From the NCBI GenBank assembly GCA_045589595.1, contig JAZNPK010000022.1, positions 27,645 to 91,644 of the forward strand: a stretch of 64,000 nucleotides of DNA, in the 5' to 3' direction. The stretch is from SIG77 sp045589595 (GTDB taxonomy: Bacteria > Verrucomicrobiota > Lentisphaeria > Victivallales > UBA1829). Positions 8,385-17,416 of the stretch are shown piece by piece. The notes beneath the pieces were generated by a model that saw only the letters and a list, made by a program, of their open reading frames with translations, did no database searches and was not told the DNA's origin. The first letter of the stretch is position 1, and the number at the start of each line of letters is the position of its first letter. Position numbers and translations under genes: made by a program.

Positions 8385-10397
8385 TTATTCGGCGTAAAAG
8401 TCGCGCTGTTCATACCACTTGTTCAGAAGGTTCTTGACATTCTTGAATTTTTCGTCTTCAAACTTTTCTTCTTCCCATTTTTCAATAAACTTCTTGATCT
8501 CTGCGATATTGTTGTCGATCTGCTCAAGAGCGGATTCGGAACTCTGGGTGTTCAACTGTTTCTTGGTCAGTTTCACAAGTGCATCGTAATCCTTTTCGTA
8601 TTCGCTCTTTTCTTCTTTGGGTTCTTCCTTGATCGCAACATGGGAACCGTCGGCGCCGACAGCTTTCGGTTTCACAAGCGTGGTCTTTGCTGCGCGTTTT
8701 GCAGGTTTCTTCGCTGTGCCGCTGTCGCCGCCGCCGCTGAAAAATCCTTTCATACCAAGCACTGCAAGCACCAGGATCAACGTGATACCGGCACAAGCGC
8801 CGAAAACGATCAGATTCATTTTCAACTTTTTGCGCTTGATCATTTCCTGATATGCCGGATCGTTTGCCGGATCATCTTCATCAGCAGCGGCAGGTTTCTT
8901 CGCCGCGCCGGGAGCCGGTTTCTTTGCTGCCGCGCCGGGGACAGGTTTCTTCGCGCCGGGAACAGGCTTTTTCGCATCCGCCTTGGCATCTTCTTTCTTG
9001 TCTTCCGCCTTGGCATCATCCTTCTTCTCTTCCGCCTTTTTGGGATTCTTCAAGGCTTCGAGTTCGGCACGCATCTTTTCAAGTTCAAGTTCTGCCGCAG
9101 ATTTTTCTTTCTTTTCTTCGGCGGGCTTGACTTCTTCCTTCTTTTCTTCCTTTTTGGGATTCTTCAGCGCTTCGAGTTCGGCGCGCATCTTTTCAAGTTC
9201 AAGTTCCGCCGCGGATTTTTCTTTCTTTTCTTCGGCGGGCTTGACTTCTTCCGCAGCAGCAGCGGCAGCTGTCGCTGCGCCACCGGTGGCAATGCTCTGC
9301 TTCAGCGCTTCGATCTCCGCTTTCTGGCGTTCCAGTTCTTCCCGTTCCTTGCGGAGTTTTTCTTCCTGTTTCGCTTTTTCTTCGGCGGCGATGCGTTCTT
9401 TTTCCAGCCGTTCTTTTTCAGCTTTCAACCGTTCCAGTTCAAGGCGTTCTTTTTCAAGCCGTTCCTTTTCCAGACGCTCTTTTTCAAGGCGTTCTTTTTC
9501 CAGACGTTCTTTTTCGGCTTTCAACCGTTCCAATTCTTCCCGTTCCTTGCGGAGACGTTCGGCTTCCGCCTTCTGGCGTTCCAGTTCTTCCCGTTCTTTG
9601 CGGAGACGTTCGGCTTCCGCCTTCTGGCGTTCCAGTTCTTCCCGTTCCTTGCGGAGGCGTTCCATTTCCGCTTTCTGGCGTTCCAGTTCTTCCCGTTCCT
9701 TGCGAAGGCGTTCCATTTCCGCTTTCTGGCGTTCCAGTTCTTCCCGTTCTTTGCGCAGCGCTTCTTCCGCTTCACGGCGTGCGGCTTCTTCGGCTTCACG
9801 ACGGGCGGCTTCTTCCGCTTCGGCTTTCTGGCGTTCCAGTTCTTCCCGTTCTTTGCGCAGCGCTTCTTCCGCTTCCGCTTTCATGCGGGCAATTTCTTCC
9901 GCTTCTTTGGAAAGCTGGGAGGCTTCTTCACTTGCGGCGGGGGCAGCTGCGGGGGCGGCGGGGGCGGCAGTGATGCCGACCGGGATCGCTTTGGCAACTT
10001 TCGGCGCAGTGCCGGACATGGGGATCGCCTGTGCCACGGGGACAGCCGCCGCGACTTTCGGTTCAGCGGGCGCGGCAGGAGCGGCAACTTTCGGTGCGGC
10101 GGGCGCGGCAGGAGCGGCAACTTTCGGTGCGGCGGGAGCGGCAACTTTCGGTGCGGCGGGGGCAGCGGGTTTGCCGATCGTTGTTTTGGTGGCGGCGCCG
10201 CCTTTGTTGAAGACGATCTTTTTACCGGCGGCAGGTTTGATCATCATCTTTTTGCCGGCGGGTTTCGGAGCGGCGGCAGGTGCAGGTGCGCCCTCCGGAT
10301 ACATGGTCCCCTGACAATTGGGACATTCGAATTCAGCGACCTGCTGTTCGATTTCACCGACAGCACCGCAATTACTGCACTTCATGATGTACGCCAT
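8385..10397 (-). CDS. Zinc-ribbon, coiled-coil, single-pass membrane protein
   Basis: Function unknown. A short zinc ribbon occupies residues 1-30, with Cys at 7, 10, 25 and 28. An Ala/Pro/Lys-rich linker with repeated APAAPKVAA units follows to about residue 150. A highly charged coiled coil then carries near-perfect 17-residue repeats (RLRKEREELERQKAE), continues with an EKERL run, and is followed by two copies of a 34-residue Glu/Lys unit (EEVKPAEEKKEKSAAELELE...). One transmembrane helix lies near residues 525-548 (LIVFGACAGITLILVLAVLG), with a charged C-terminal tail of about 120 residues. It may tether a cytoplasmic zinc ribbon to the membrane. The gene sits between ileS (44 bp upstream) and trpS, probably in one operon. 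The ATG at 10397 is used here; Met5 (MKCSNCG) is a possible alternative start. Confidence 0.85.
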   Translation of the reverse strand: MAYIMKCSNCGAVGEIEQQVAEFECPNCQGTMYPEGAPAPAAAPKPAGKKMMIKPAAGKKIVFNKGGAATKTTIGKPAAPAAPKVAAPAAPKVAAPAAPAAPKVAAPAAPAEPKVAAAVPVAQAIPMSGTAPKVAKAIPVGITAAPAAPAAAPAASEEASQLSKEAEEIARMKAEAEEALRKEREELERQKAEAEEAARREAEEAARREAEEALRKEREELERQKAEMERLRKEREELERQKAEMERLRKEREELERQKAEAERLRKEREELERQKAEAERLRKEREELERLKAEKERLEKERLEKERLEKERLEKERLELERLKAEKERLEKERIAAEEKAKQEEKLRKEREELERQKAEIEALKQSIATGGAATAAAAAAEEVKPAEEKKEKSAAELELEKMRAELEALKNPKKEEKKEEVKPAEEKKEKSAAELELEKMRAELEALKNPKKAEEKKDDAKAEDKKEDAKADAKKPVPGAKKPVPGAAAKKPAPGAAKKPAAADEDDPANDPAYQEMIKRKKLKMNLIVFGACAGITLILVLAVLGMKGFFSGGGDSGTAKKPAKRAAKTTLVKPKAVGADGSHVAIKEEPKEEKSEYEKDYDALVKLTKKQLNTQSSESALEQIDNNIAEIKKFIEKWEEEKFEDEKFKNVKNLLNKWYEQRDFYAE

Positions 10398-10441
10398 GTT
10401 TCTTTTCTCCTGAAATATTTGATTTTTTTGTTTTGTTCCAT

Positions 10442-13400
10442 TCAGATTTTTGCGATCGCCACCGAACAGGCAATGCCGTTCAGATCCGTTTCCGCTCCGG
10501 CTTCCGGCACAACAGTCAGGCTGTCTGCCAGTGTTTCACCGGTAATGACGGACTGGAATTCGGCAACGGCGGTCTGCACTTCCGGATCACTGCATGTGAC
10601 AGTGATCGCGATACGGTCGGAAACTTCCAGACCGCTTTCTTTCCGGAGGTTCTGGATCTTGCTGACCAGTTCACGGGCGTAACCTTCTCTGCGGAGAGCA
10701 TCGGTCAGTTCCGTTTCCAGTGCGATGGTAATGGCATTGTCGGTCGCCACACAGATCCCCGGTTTTTCCTGACGGTTCACGCTCAGGTCGGATGCGGTCA
10801 GCGGCACACTTGTACCATCAGCGAGCGTAATGCTGCATGCTTCACCGCGGAGGATCCCGGCGACTTCGCCGCTGGTCAGTTTCTGGATCAGGGCGGCGGC
10901 TTCTTTCATTTTTGCACCGAGCCGGGCACCCAGCGCCTTGAAGTTTGCCTTGGCGGAAAGTTTCACCAGTTCTTCTTCATCGGCAAGGATATCCAGTTTT
11001 TTCACATTCAGTTCTTCTGCGATGATGGAGGCATTTTCCTCAAGCATCTGCCGCACTTCGGGATCAAGGGAGACCACAATGGCACGGGCGAGAGGCTGAC
11101 GGACTTTCAGGGAGCGCTGAGTACGCAGATATCTGCCGAGGGACACTGCACGCATGGTCAGGTCCATCTGTTTTTCCAGATATTCATTTCTGCGCCACGT
11201 TTCCGCCACAGGATAATCGCAGAGGTGGACGGATTCCGGTGTATTTTCAGCGCGGAGAGAACGGTAGATCTCTTCGGTCATATACGGAATGAAGGGTGCT
11301 GCCGTCTTGACGAAAGTGATCAGCACATAGTACAGCGTGGCGTAAGCGTCCGCTTTATCCGTATCGTTCTGGCTCTTCCAGAAACGGCGGCGGCTGCGGC
11401 GGATGTACCAGTTGGTCAGGGAATCGGCAAAAGATTCAAAGCGGTTTGCCGCCTTCTGCAGCTGATAACTGTCCATGGCAACACGGATCTCCGCCACCAT
11501 ATCAGCCAGCGCGGAAAGGATCCAGCGGTCCAGAGGATTTGCGGGATTTTCCGGAGCGACCGGTTCACCGGCAGGGGCTGTCCAGTTATCCAGATTGGCA
11601 TACGTCATAAAGAATTGGAAACTGTTCCATACCGGCAGAAGCACGGACCGCATGACTTCCTTCACGCCGTCTTCGGAGAATTTCAGGTCTTCCGCACGGA
11701 CGACCTGCGATTCCAGCAGGAACAGACGCAAAGCATCGGCACCGTAACGGGCGACGACATCCATGGGGTCCGGATAATTTTTCAGGCGTTTGCTCATCTT
11801 CTGTCCGTTTTCCGCCAGGATCATGCCGTTGACGATCACGTGGAGCGCGGCAGGTTTATCGAAGAGGGCGGCAGCCAGAACAGTAAGGGTATAGAACCAG
11901 CCGCGTGTCTGGTCCTGACCTTCAGCAATGAAGTCGGCAGGGAACACGCTTTCAAAATGTTCTTTATCGGCAAAGGGATAATGTTTCTGTGCGTAGGGCA
12001 TGGATCCGCTTTCAAACCAGCAGTCCAGCACTTCCGGTACACGTTTGAGAATGGCACCGGTGCGGGGAGATTTGATCTCCATGGCATCCACAAAATGCTT
12101 GTGGATATCAGTCACTTTCTGTCCCGTCAGTTCTTCCAGTTCTGCAACGGACCCGACACAGATCGCTTCGCCGGTTTCTTCGTTCCGCCAGACCGGCAGG
12201 GGACAGCCCCAGTAACGGTTGCGGCTGATCGCCCAGTCACGGGCATTTTCCAGCCATTTTCCGAAACGGCCGGTCTTGATGTGTTCCGGGACCCATGTCA
12301 TTTTTTCGTTGGCACGGAGCATTTTTTCTTTGATGCGGTCGATCCGGACAAACCAGGTGGAGACCGCTTTGTAGATCAGCGGGGAATCATCGCGCCAGCA
12401 ATGGGGATAACTGTGTTTGATCGTGCTGCGATGGACCAGTTTGCCTTCCACTTTCAGCCGTTCAAGGATCGCTTTGTCCGCATCTTTCACGAACAGACCG
12501 GCGTAGTCGGAAACTTCGGATGTGAACTTACATTCCGCATCGATGGGGCAGACTCCGGGGACACCGGCAGCCTTACCCGCTTCCGCGTCCTCTTCACCGA
12601 AACTGGGCGCAATGTGAACGATACCCGTACCGTCTTCCGTACTGACATAATCCGCATTGATCACGCGGAACGCACCTTCCGCACGCTTGTCGGCAAAATA
12701 GGGGAAGAGCGGTTCATAAGCCGTTTCTTTGAATTCAGTTCCCTTGAAACGGGCAACGATCTCCGGCATGGCATCTTTCTTGTAGTAGGCAGCAAGACGC
12801 GCTTCCGCCATGATGTAGAACGTACCGCCGTCATTGACCTTCACATAATCAACATCCGGTCCCATGGCAAGTGCCATATTGCTGGGCAGCGTCCACGGCG
12901 TCGTGGTCCATGCAAGAATGTAGGTGTTTTCTTCTCCGAGGACTTTGAAACGGACCGTGATCGCCGGATCAACCACATCCTGATAGCCCTGATTGGCTTC
13001 AAAGTTGGAAAGCGGCGTGCTGCAACGGGCGCAGTACGGCAGGATCTTGTGACCTTCGTAAATCAGATCTTTGTCCCACAACTGCTTGAAGATCCACCAG
13101 ATGGATTCCATGTAATCGATGTCCATGGTGCGGTAGCCGTTCTTGAAATCGACCCAACGCCCCATGCGGCGGACAATGGTCTCCCATTCCTGCGTATAGC
13201 GCAGCACGATGCCGCGACAGGCTTCGTTGAATTTGTCGATCCCGTAATCCTCGATCTCTTTCTTGCCGTTAAGATGAAGATTTTTTTCCATTTCGTACTC
13301 GACCGGCAGACCGTGGCAGTCCCAGCCGAATGTACGCTCACAATATTTTCCCAGCATCGTCTGGTAACGGGGAATCACATCCTTGATCGTTCCCGCAAGC

Positions 13401-13576
13401 AAATGTCCATAGTGAGGCAAGCCCGTGGCAAAGGGAGGACCATCATAAAAAATGTATTCCTGATTGCCCTTCCGGTTCTCTAACGATTTTTCGAATGTAC
13501 CATCCTCCCGCCAGAACTGAAGGATCGATTCTTCCATTTTGGGAAATTCTGTCTGTCCGGATACTGCTTTGAACAT
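10442..13576 (-). CDS. ileS: Isoleucine--tRNA ligase
   Basis: Class I synthetase that charges tRNA-Ile and edits valine. At 1,044 residues it is in the range of the longer, eukaryote-like (type 2) IleRS. HYGH at residues 55-58 (GLPHYGHLLAGT) is the HIGH motif, and GQKMSKRLKNYPDP near residue 590 is the KMSKS loop. The CP1 editing domain lies between them (TWTTTPWTLPSN region), followed by the anticodon-binding helical domain and a C-terminal extension. It is the first gene of a minus-strand group with the zinc-ribbon protein and trpS. A TATATT -10 (13626-13631) lies upstream, with no convincing -35. A cloverleaf repeat occupies the space between this promoter and alr. Confidence 0.97.
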   Translation of the reverse strand: MFKAVSGQTEFPKMEESILQFWREDGTFEKSLENRKGNQEYIFYDGPPFATGLPHYGHLLAGTIKDVIPRYQTMLGKYCERTFGWDCHGLPVEYEMEKNLHLNGKKEIEDYGIDKFNEACRGIVLRYTQEWETIVRRMGRWVDFKNGYRTMDIDYMESIWWIFKQLWDKDLIYEGHKILPYCARCSTPLSNFEANQGYQDVVDPAITVRFKVLGEENTYILAWTTTPWTLPSNMALAMGPDVDYVKVNDGGTFYIMAEARLAAYYKKDAMPEIVARFKGTEFKETAYEPLFPYFADKRAEGAFRVINADYVSTEDGTGIVHIAPSFGEEDAEAGKAAGVPGVCPIDAECKFTSEVSDYAGLFVKDADKAILERLKVEGKLVHRSTIKHSYPHCWRDDSPLIYKAVSTWFVRIDRIKEKMLRANEKMTWVPEHIKTGRFGKWLENARDWAISRNRYWGCPLPVWRNEETGEAICVGSVAELEELTGQKVTDIHKHFVDAMEIKSPRTGAILKRVPEVLDCWFESGSMPYAQKHYPFADKEHFESVFPADFIAEGQDQTRGWFYTLTVLAAALFDKPAALHVIVNGMILAENGQKMSKRLKNYPDPMDVVARYGADALRLFLLESQVVRAEDLKFSEDGVKEVMRSVLLPVWNSFQFFMTYANLDNWTAPAGEPVAPENPANPLDRWILSALADMVAEIRVAMDSYQLQKAANRFESFADSLTNWYIRRSRRRFWKSQNDTDKADAYATLYYVLITFVKTAAPFIPYMTEEIYRSLRAENTPESVHLCDYPVAETWRRNEYLEKQMDLTMRAVSLGRYLRTQRSLKVRQPLARAIVVSLDPEVRQMLEENASIIAEELNVKKLDILADEEELVKLSAKANFKALGARLGAKMKEAAALIQKLTSGEVAGILRGEACSITLADGTSVPLTASDLSVNRQEKPGICVATDNAITIALETELTDALRREGYARELVSKIQNLRKESGLEVSDRIAITVTCSDPEVQTAVAEFQSVITGETLADSLTVVPEAGAETDLNGIACSVAIAKI

Positions 13577-13703
13577 GTTCGTCTCTCATCCATAGTTTTT
13601 TTGTTAAAAAATAAAAATTTTATATAATATAGCACACTTTCCGCACTTTACGAATCCGGAATCAAAATTTTTCGCAAAGATGTCCGTTTCCCGTACAACC
13701 GGG

Positions 13704-13860
13704 CGGCAAAAAAACAGCAGCGGGCGGCTCCCGGACATCGCGCCGATGTCCGATGCCGGAGCAGAAAGCGCACAGCCCGTCGGCTGATGCGCGCCCTGCT
13801 CCGGTATGCGCCGGCAGTTTCACCGCCGGCGCGGAGCCGCCCGCTGCTGTTTTTTTGCCG
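13704..13860. repeat. Cloverleaf inverted-repeat element, copy A
   Basis: A perfect 27-bp outer stem (13704-13730 with 13834-13860) encloses three hairpins: 13732-13752 (9-bp stem, 3-nt loop), 13753-13807 (12-bp stem with one wobble pair, containing a nested GCGCA/TGCGC hairpin) and 13808-13832 (8-bp stem). The segment at 13805-13838, read on the minus strand, matches copy D almost exactly over about 40 bp. It starts 11 bp after the alr stop codon. The A/T runs of seven at its ends could let it act as a terminator in either direction. Confidence 0.85.
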
Positions 13861-13871
13861 CTGACCGTGCG

Positions 13872-14930
13872 TTATGTGCCGGTATAGATCCGCGGGACCC
13901 GTTGAGAGATGGAGCAGAAGATATCGTATTCGTGTGAACCTTTCAGTTCAGCCCAGGCGGATGCGGGCACATCAGGTGAGATCAGGGTCACCACATCTCC
14001 GGCTTTTGCATCGGGGCAGCTTGACAGGTCGATGGTGGTATAGTCCATGGAGACTCTGCCGATGACGGGACATTTTTCACCGTTGCAGATTGTCATGCCG
14101 CGATTGGAAAGGGCAAGGGGCAAACCATCGGCGTAACCGGCGCAGACAGTGCCGACAGTTGTATCACTTTTCAGCACGTGGGTCTGATTGTAACCGATGC
14201 TGTAACCGGCGGGCATTTTCCGTACGGCGCCCAGTGTTGCCTGCAGGGTCAGCACATTTTTATGCAGGATGAGACCGGCGCGGACGCCGTTGAAGGGTGC
14301 ACCCAGCACTTCATCCAGACTTTCGATGGCGTCGCTGTTTGCCATATGGATATGCCGGAAGCGGATGCCGTCATTTTCCACATCGTTCAGGACCTGTTTG
14401 AAGCGTTTCACCTGTTCGGCGGCGAGGGGGCTTCCGACTTGCGGAAAATGGGAATAGATCCCACAGCAATCCAGTCCGGGCAGTTTTGAAACGGCGCGGA
14501 TGAGTTCGGGCGCATCGTAATAAAGGATCCCGAGTCTTCCCATTCCTGTATCCAGTTTGAAATGACATTCCATGGTCCGGTTCTGCCGTACGGCTTCCGC
14601 GCTGAACCGTTCAGCGGTTTCGTAATCGGTGATCCCGGTAACGATCCCGTTCTTCACGACATCCGGCAATTCAAAATCAGGCACGGCGCCCAGCAGTTGG
14701 ACGGGCAGACCGTATTTCAGCAGTTCAAGACCTTCTTTGCAGGTGGCGACGCCGAACCGGCTGCATCCGGCTTGCTTCAATGTTTCCGCCACGGGATGCA
14801 CGCCCATTCCATAAGCATTTGCCTTCACGATCCCGGTAACATTCATTCCGGGAGCGCGGCTGCACACATATTCAAAATTTTTACGCAGGGCATTCAGATC
14901 GACTGTTGCCCATATCCGGTGATTCTGCAT
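13872..14930 (-). CDS. alr: Alanine racemase
   Basis: PLP enzyme that interconverts L- and D-alanine for peptidoglycan. The start chosen is the ATG at 14930 (MQNHRIWATVDLNALRKN), giving 352 residues, slightly short for the family. The frame is open further upstream, but that part lies antisense to the peptidase gene and shows no homology. The PLP-lysine motif GIVKANAYGMG places Lys36; YSHFPQVGS lies mid-barrel; CAGYADGLP carries the expected catalytic Tyr region; VIGRVSMDYTTIDLS is the C-terminal beta-domain signature. A promoter is seen at 14958-14986. The gene is followed by the copy A cloverleaf repeat. Confidence 0.95.
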   Translation of the reverse strand: MQNHRIWATVDLNALRKNFEYVCSRAPGMNVTGIVKANAYGMGVHPVAETLKQAGCSRFGVATCKEGLELLKYGLPVQLLGAVPDFELPDVVKNGIVTGITDYETAERFSAEAVRQNRTMECHFKLDTGMGRLGILYYDAPELIRAVSKLPGLDCCGIYSHFPQVGSPLAAEQVKRFKQVLNDVENDGIRFRHIHMANSDAIESLDEVLGAPFNGVRAGLILHKNVLTLQATLGAVRKMPAGYSIGYNQTHVLKSDTTVGTVCAGYADGLPLALSNRGMTICNGEKCPVIGRVSMDYTTIDLSSCPDAKAGDVVTLISPDVPASAWAELKGSHEYDIFCSISQRVPRIYTGT

Positions 14931-14957
14931 GATACTGTTCCTTTCGGTTATCCTGAC

Positions 14958-14986
14958 AATATACCCCGTTTTGAGCTTTTTTGCAA
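14958..14986 (-). promoter_or_regulatory. Promoter of alr
   Basis: On the minus strand TTGCAA (14981-14986) and TATATT (14958-14963) are 17 bp apart, about 28 bp before the alr ATG. The bases just before the -10, AACGGGGTAT, are the same as those before the divergent peptidase -10. Confidence 0.7.
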
Positions 14987-15024
14987 CAAAGAACTGAAAA
15001 ATCCGTATTTTTTTGAAACGGGTC

Positions 15025-15053
15025 TTGTTTTTTGCGGTGCAACGGGGTATCTT
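15025..15053 (+). promoter_or_regulatory. Promoter of the M14-type peptidase gene
   Basis: TTGTTT (15025-15030) and TATCTT (15048-15053) are 17 bp apart, upstream of a good ribosome-binding site (AAGGAGA, about 15089-15095) and the ATG at 15102. Confidence 0.5.
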
Positions 15054-15101
15054 TCCTGTCAAAATACAGGCAACACGCAACACCACCCAAGGAGAAACAT
15101 T

Positions 15102-16232
15102 ATGAGTCTGAAGATCGATACCGATTTTCCCGGCGGCAATATTTTCATTGAAGACATCAACGGTTTTGACATCACCATCGCGAAAGACCTCCGCAATACT
15201 GAGGGCAGCTGGTTCTACTGGGCGTTCCGCGGAACGTTTGATGAACCCGGCACATACCGTTTCACTTTTTCCAACGGAATGGCGTGCGGTGCAAGAGGTC
15301 CGGCAGTCAGTTACGACAACGGCATCACGTGGGAATGGCTGGGCGCGGATTGTGTTGAGAACGGTCCGAACAGATGGGATGTTTTCTCCTACACCTACGA
15401 CGGCACACGGGGCAATCAGGTCATTTTCTGTTTCTGCATCCAGTATCAGATGATTCATCTGGAAGCGTTTCTCAAACAGCATCAGGGCAGCCCGTATCTG
15501 ACGACATCCATTCTGGCTCATACCCGCAAAAACCGTCCGGTGGAACGGATCCGCATCTGCGACGGTTCCCCTGAAGGTAAAAAACATATCGTCCTCACCG
15601 CCCGTCATCATTGCTGCGAAACCATGGCGAGTTATGTGTTGGAAGGCGTTATGGCAGGCGCACTGGCAGACACCGATGACGGCCGTCTGATCCGCAGCAG
15701 ATATGTGATCGATGTGATCCCCTTTGTGGATAAAGACGGTGTTGTGGACGGCGATCAGGGCAAAAACCGGAAACCCCACGACCACGCACGGGATTATGGC
15801 AACGGACATCATCTCTACCCCGAAATCGCGGCGATCCAGGATCTGATCCTTGAAAACAAGCCCTGGCTGATCTGGGATTTCCATTGTCCGTGGATCCGCG
15901 AAGACTGCAACGAAACGATCTATTTCCCCGGTCCCGCCGATAAGGAAAAAGAAGCAAAAATGCTGAAACTTTCCCGTTTGCTGGAACAGGAAGCACCTGC
16001 CGAAGCGCCCCATTACACGAAAGACAATATTCTGTTCGGGACTGGATGGAATACCAATGCAAACTACAAAAACGGCAAAACAATGTGCATGTGGGCTTCC
16101 GATTACGATTTTGTGGAATATGTGGCAGCGCTGGAAGTCTCCTACGCCAACGCACGGGAGATCACTCTGACACCCGACGGCTGCAGAAAACTGGGCGTTG
16201 CCGCCGCACGCTGCATCACCCTGCTGGATTGA
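15102..16232 (+). CDS. M14-type zinc carboxypeptidase-like protein
   Basis: 376 residues starting at an ATG with an AAGGAGA ribosome-binding site. The N-terminal half is a beta-rich domain (TFSNGMACGARGPAVSYDNG). The C-terminal half resembles the M14 peptidase fold: TARHHCCETMASYVLEG supplies the HxxE zinc ligands, IDVIPFVDKDGVVDGDQGKNR matches the substrate-binding region, and LIWDFHCPW supplies the third ligand. Similar proteins are annotated as M14 peptidases or deacylases acting on small peptides. No signal peptide is seen, so it is probably cytoplasmic. It is divergent from alr and is followed 4 bp later by a membrane-protein gene. A role in peptidoglycan peptide turnover is only an inference from the neighbouring alr. 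Confidence 0.75.
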   Translation: MSLKIDTDFPGGNIFIEDINGFDITIAKDLRNTEGSWFYWAFRGTFDEPGTYRFTFSNGMACGARGPAVSYDNGITWEWLGADCVENGPNRWDVFSYTYDGTRGNQVIFCFCIQYQMIHLEAFLKQHQGSPYLTTSILAHTRKNRPVERIRICDGSPEGKKHIVLTARHHCCETMASYVLEGVMAGALADTDDGRLIRSRYVIDVIPFVDKDGVVDGDQGKNRKPHDHARDYGNGHHLYPEIAAIQDLILENKPWLIWDFHCPWIREDCNETIYFPGPADKEKEAKMLKLSRLLEQEAPAEAPHYTKDNILFGTGWNTNANYKNGKTMCMWASDYDFVEYVAALEVSYANAREITLTPDGCRKLGVAAARCITLLD

Positions 16233-16236
16233 GCAG

Positions 16237-17409
16237 ATGTGGAAAAAAACCGGCATATTCCTGTTGACAGTCTGTATCATTGATGCAGCCATCTTTTCCT
16301 TCTTCACAGTAAAGGAGGAACGGGACGCCCTCAAACCGCTGTCGCGGCCCCTGACAACACAGGAAATGCCGCTGGAAATACTGCAGTCCGGCGCACGGCT
16401 CATCGCAGATGCGGAAGAACTGGAACGCAAAGCACTGGAATGTGACGCGCCCGCAAAACGAAATGAACTCCGGCAGCAGGCGGAAACTCTCATTGCAGAC
16501 GGAATGGGAAAAATCCTTTCCGTTGCCCTTGCCAACGATGCTGCCGCACCGCTGCCAGGCGCAACGGTGACCGCGCCGACGCCCTGCACCCGTTTTCTTG
16601 AAATGGAGTTTGTTCACGCCCGTTGGTATGCGCAGTATGCACCGCTGAAAAATCCCCGTTACTGGAAGATCTGGCTCGACAGAACGGTGACTGACAACAA
16701 GAGCCGCACGGAGGCGGCGGAGCGTGTCCGGCGGGGGATCGACGGATGCACCACGCACAGTGTTCTGCCGCTGTGGATGGCGCGGTCGGCGGCGATGACA
16801 TTTCCTCTGAACTCATTTCAATGGAGCCGGAAGGAACAACTGGAATGGTGCAGCATTTTTACGGATGTTTTTCAGCAGCTGCATCAGAAATTCCCGTACG
16901 ATTATCAGCCGGAATTAAAAACGGATCATGTTTGGAAACGGTATTTTTCCTTCCGCTGTTTTCTGGGGTTCTGCGCCATTCCCCTTGCGGCGCTGCTGCT
17001 GATCGTTGCCATGCTTTCCGGACGGCGGTTCAAAACGGCGGCGGCGGTTTCGCTTCTGCTGACCGGAACATTTTTTCTGCTTACGCGTCTTCAGGTGAAA
17101 TATGAGAGCCGGCTCTTTCCGCAGTCAGTCCCGGTGACAAAATGTCTGTCTCCGGCATGGACCGCGAAAACGGAAGGGGATCTTCTCCGGATCCTTGTTC
17201 CAGCCGCCCTGCCCCAACAGGACGATGTACTGGTTTTTGAAGCACCTGAACGCGCGGGCGTACGGGAAGAAATGATGCGGAAGATCCGGCTTCAGGATGA
17301 AGTCTCATCGCAATTCAGAAACGCAAGAAACGGCAATTTCCATCATTCGCCCGGATTGATTTTCACCGTAAAAAAAGATGGATCACTGACGTATATCCCG
17401 GCGGAATAA
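16237..17409 (+). CDS. Hypothetical three-TM membrane protein
   Basis: Function not recognised. The ATG at 16237 (MWKKTGIFLLTVCII) is chosen because it places a membrane helix at the N-terminus, 4 bp after the upstream stop. The protein has 390 residues. One N-terminal TM segment is followed by a roughly 230-residue, probably extracytoplasmic, alpha-helical region (DAEELERKALECDAPAKRNE). Two further TM helices follow around residues 245-295 (FLGFCAIPLAALLLIVAMLS and AAAVSLLLTGTFFLL), and then a soluble C-terminal domain of about 100 residues. It is likely co-transcribed with the M14-type peptidase and ends convergently, 7 bp from the exonuclease gene. Confidence 0.75.
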   Translation: MWKKTGIFLLTVCIIDAAIFSFFTVKEERDALKPLSRPLTTQEMPLEILQSGARLIADAEELERKALECDAPAKRNELRQQAETLIADGMGKILSVALANDAAAPLPGATVTAPTPCTRFLEMEFVHARWYAQYAPLKNPRYWKIWLDRTVTDNKSRTEAAERVRRGIDGCTTHSVLPLWMARSAAMTFPLNSFQWSRKEQLEWCSIFTDVFQQLHQKFPYDYQPELKTDHVWKRYFSFRCFLGFCAIPLAALLLIVAMLSGRRFKTAAAVSLLLTGTFFLLTRLQVKYESRLFPQSVPVTKCLSPAWTAKTEGDLLRILVPAALPQQDDVLVFEAPERAGVREEMMRKIRLQDEVSSQFRNARNGNFHHSPGLIFTVKKDGSLTYIPAE

Positions 17410-17416
17410 GACCGGT

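Noticed and set aside
10433..13483. A 1,016-codon plus-strand open frame over ileS
   Set aside because: It is fully antisense to ileS, a gene with all synthetase motifs, and its translation has no family features.
13704..13860. An integron attC site, because the repeat lies just after a gene
   Set aside because: No conserved attC ends (RYYYAAC/GTTRRRY) are present, the outer stem is perfect, and no integrase or cassette array is visible.
13872..16589. A 905-codon frame suggesting an N-terminal extension fused to alanine racemase
   Set aside because: The part beyond 14930 is antisense to the M14-type peptidase, and an internal ATG with normal alanine racemase start and a good promoter explains the gene.
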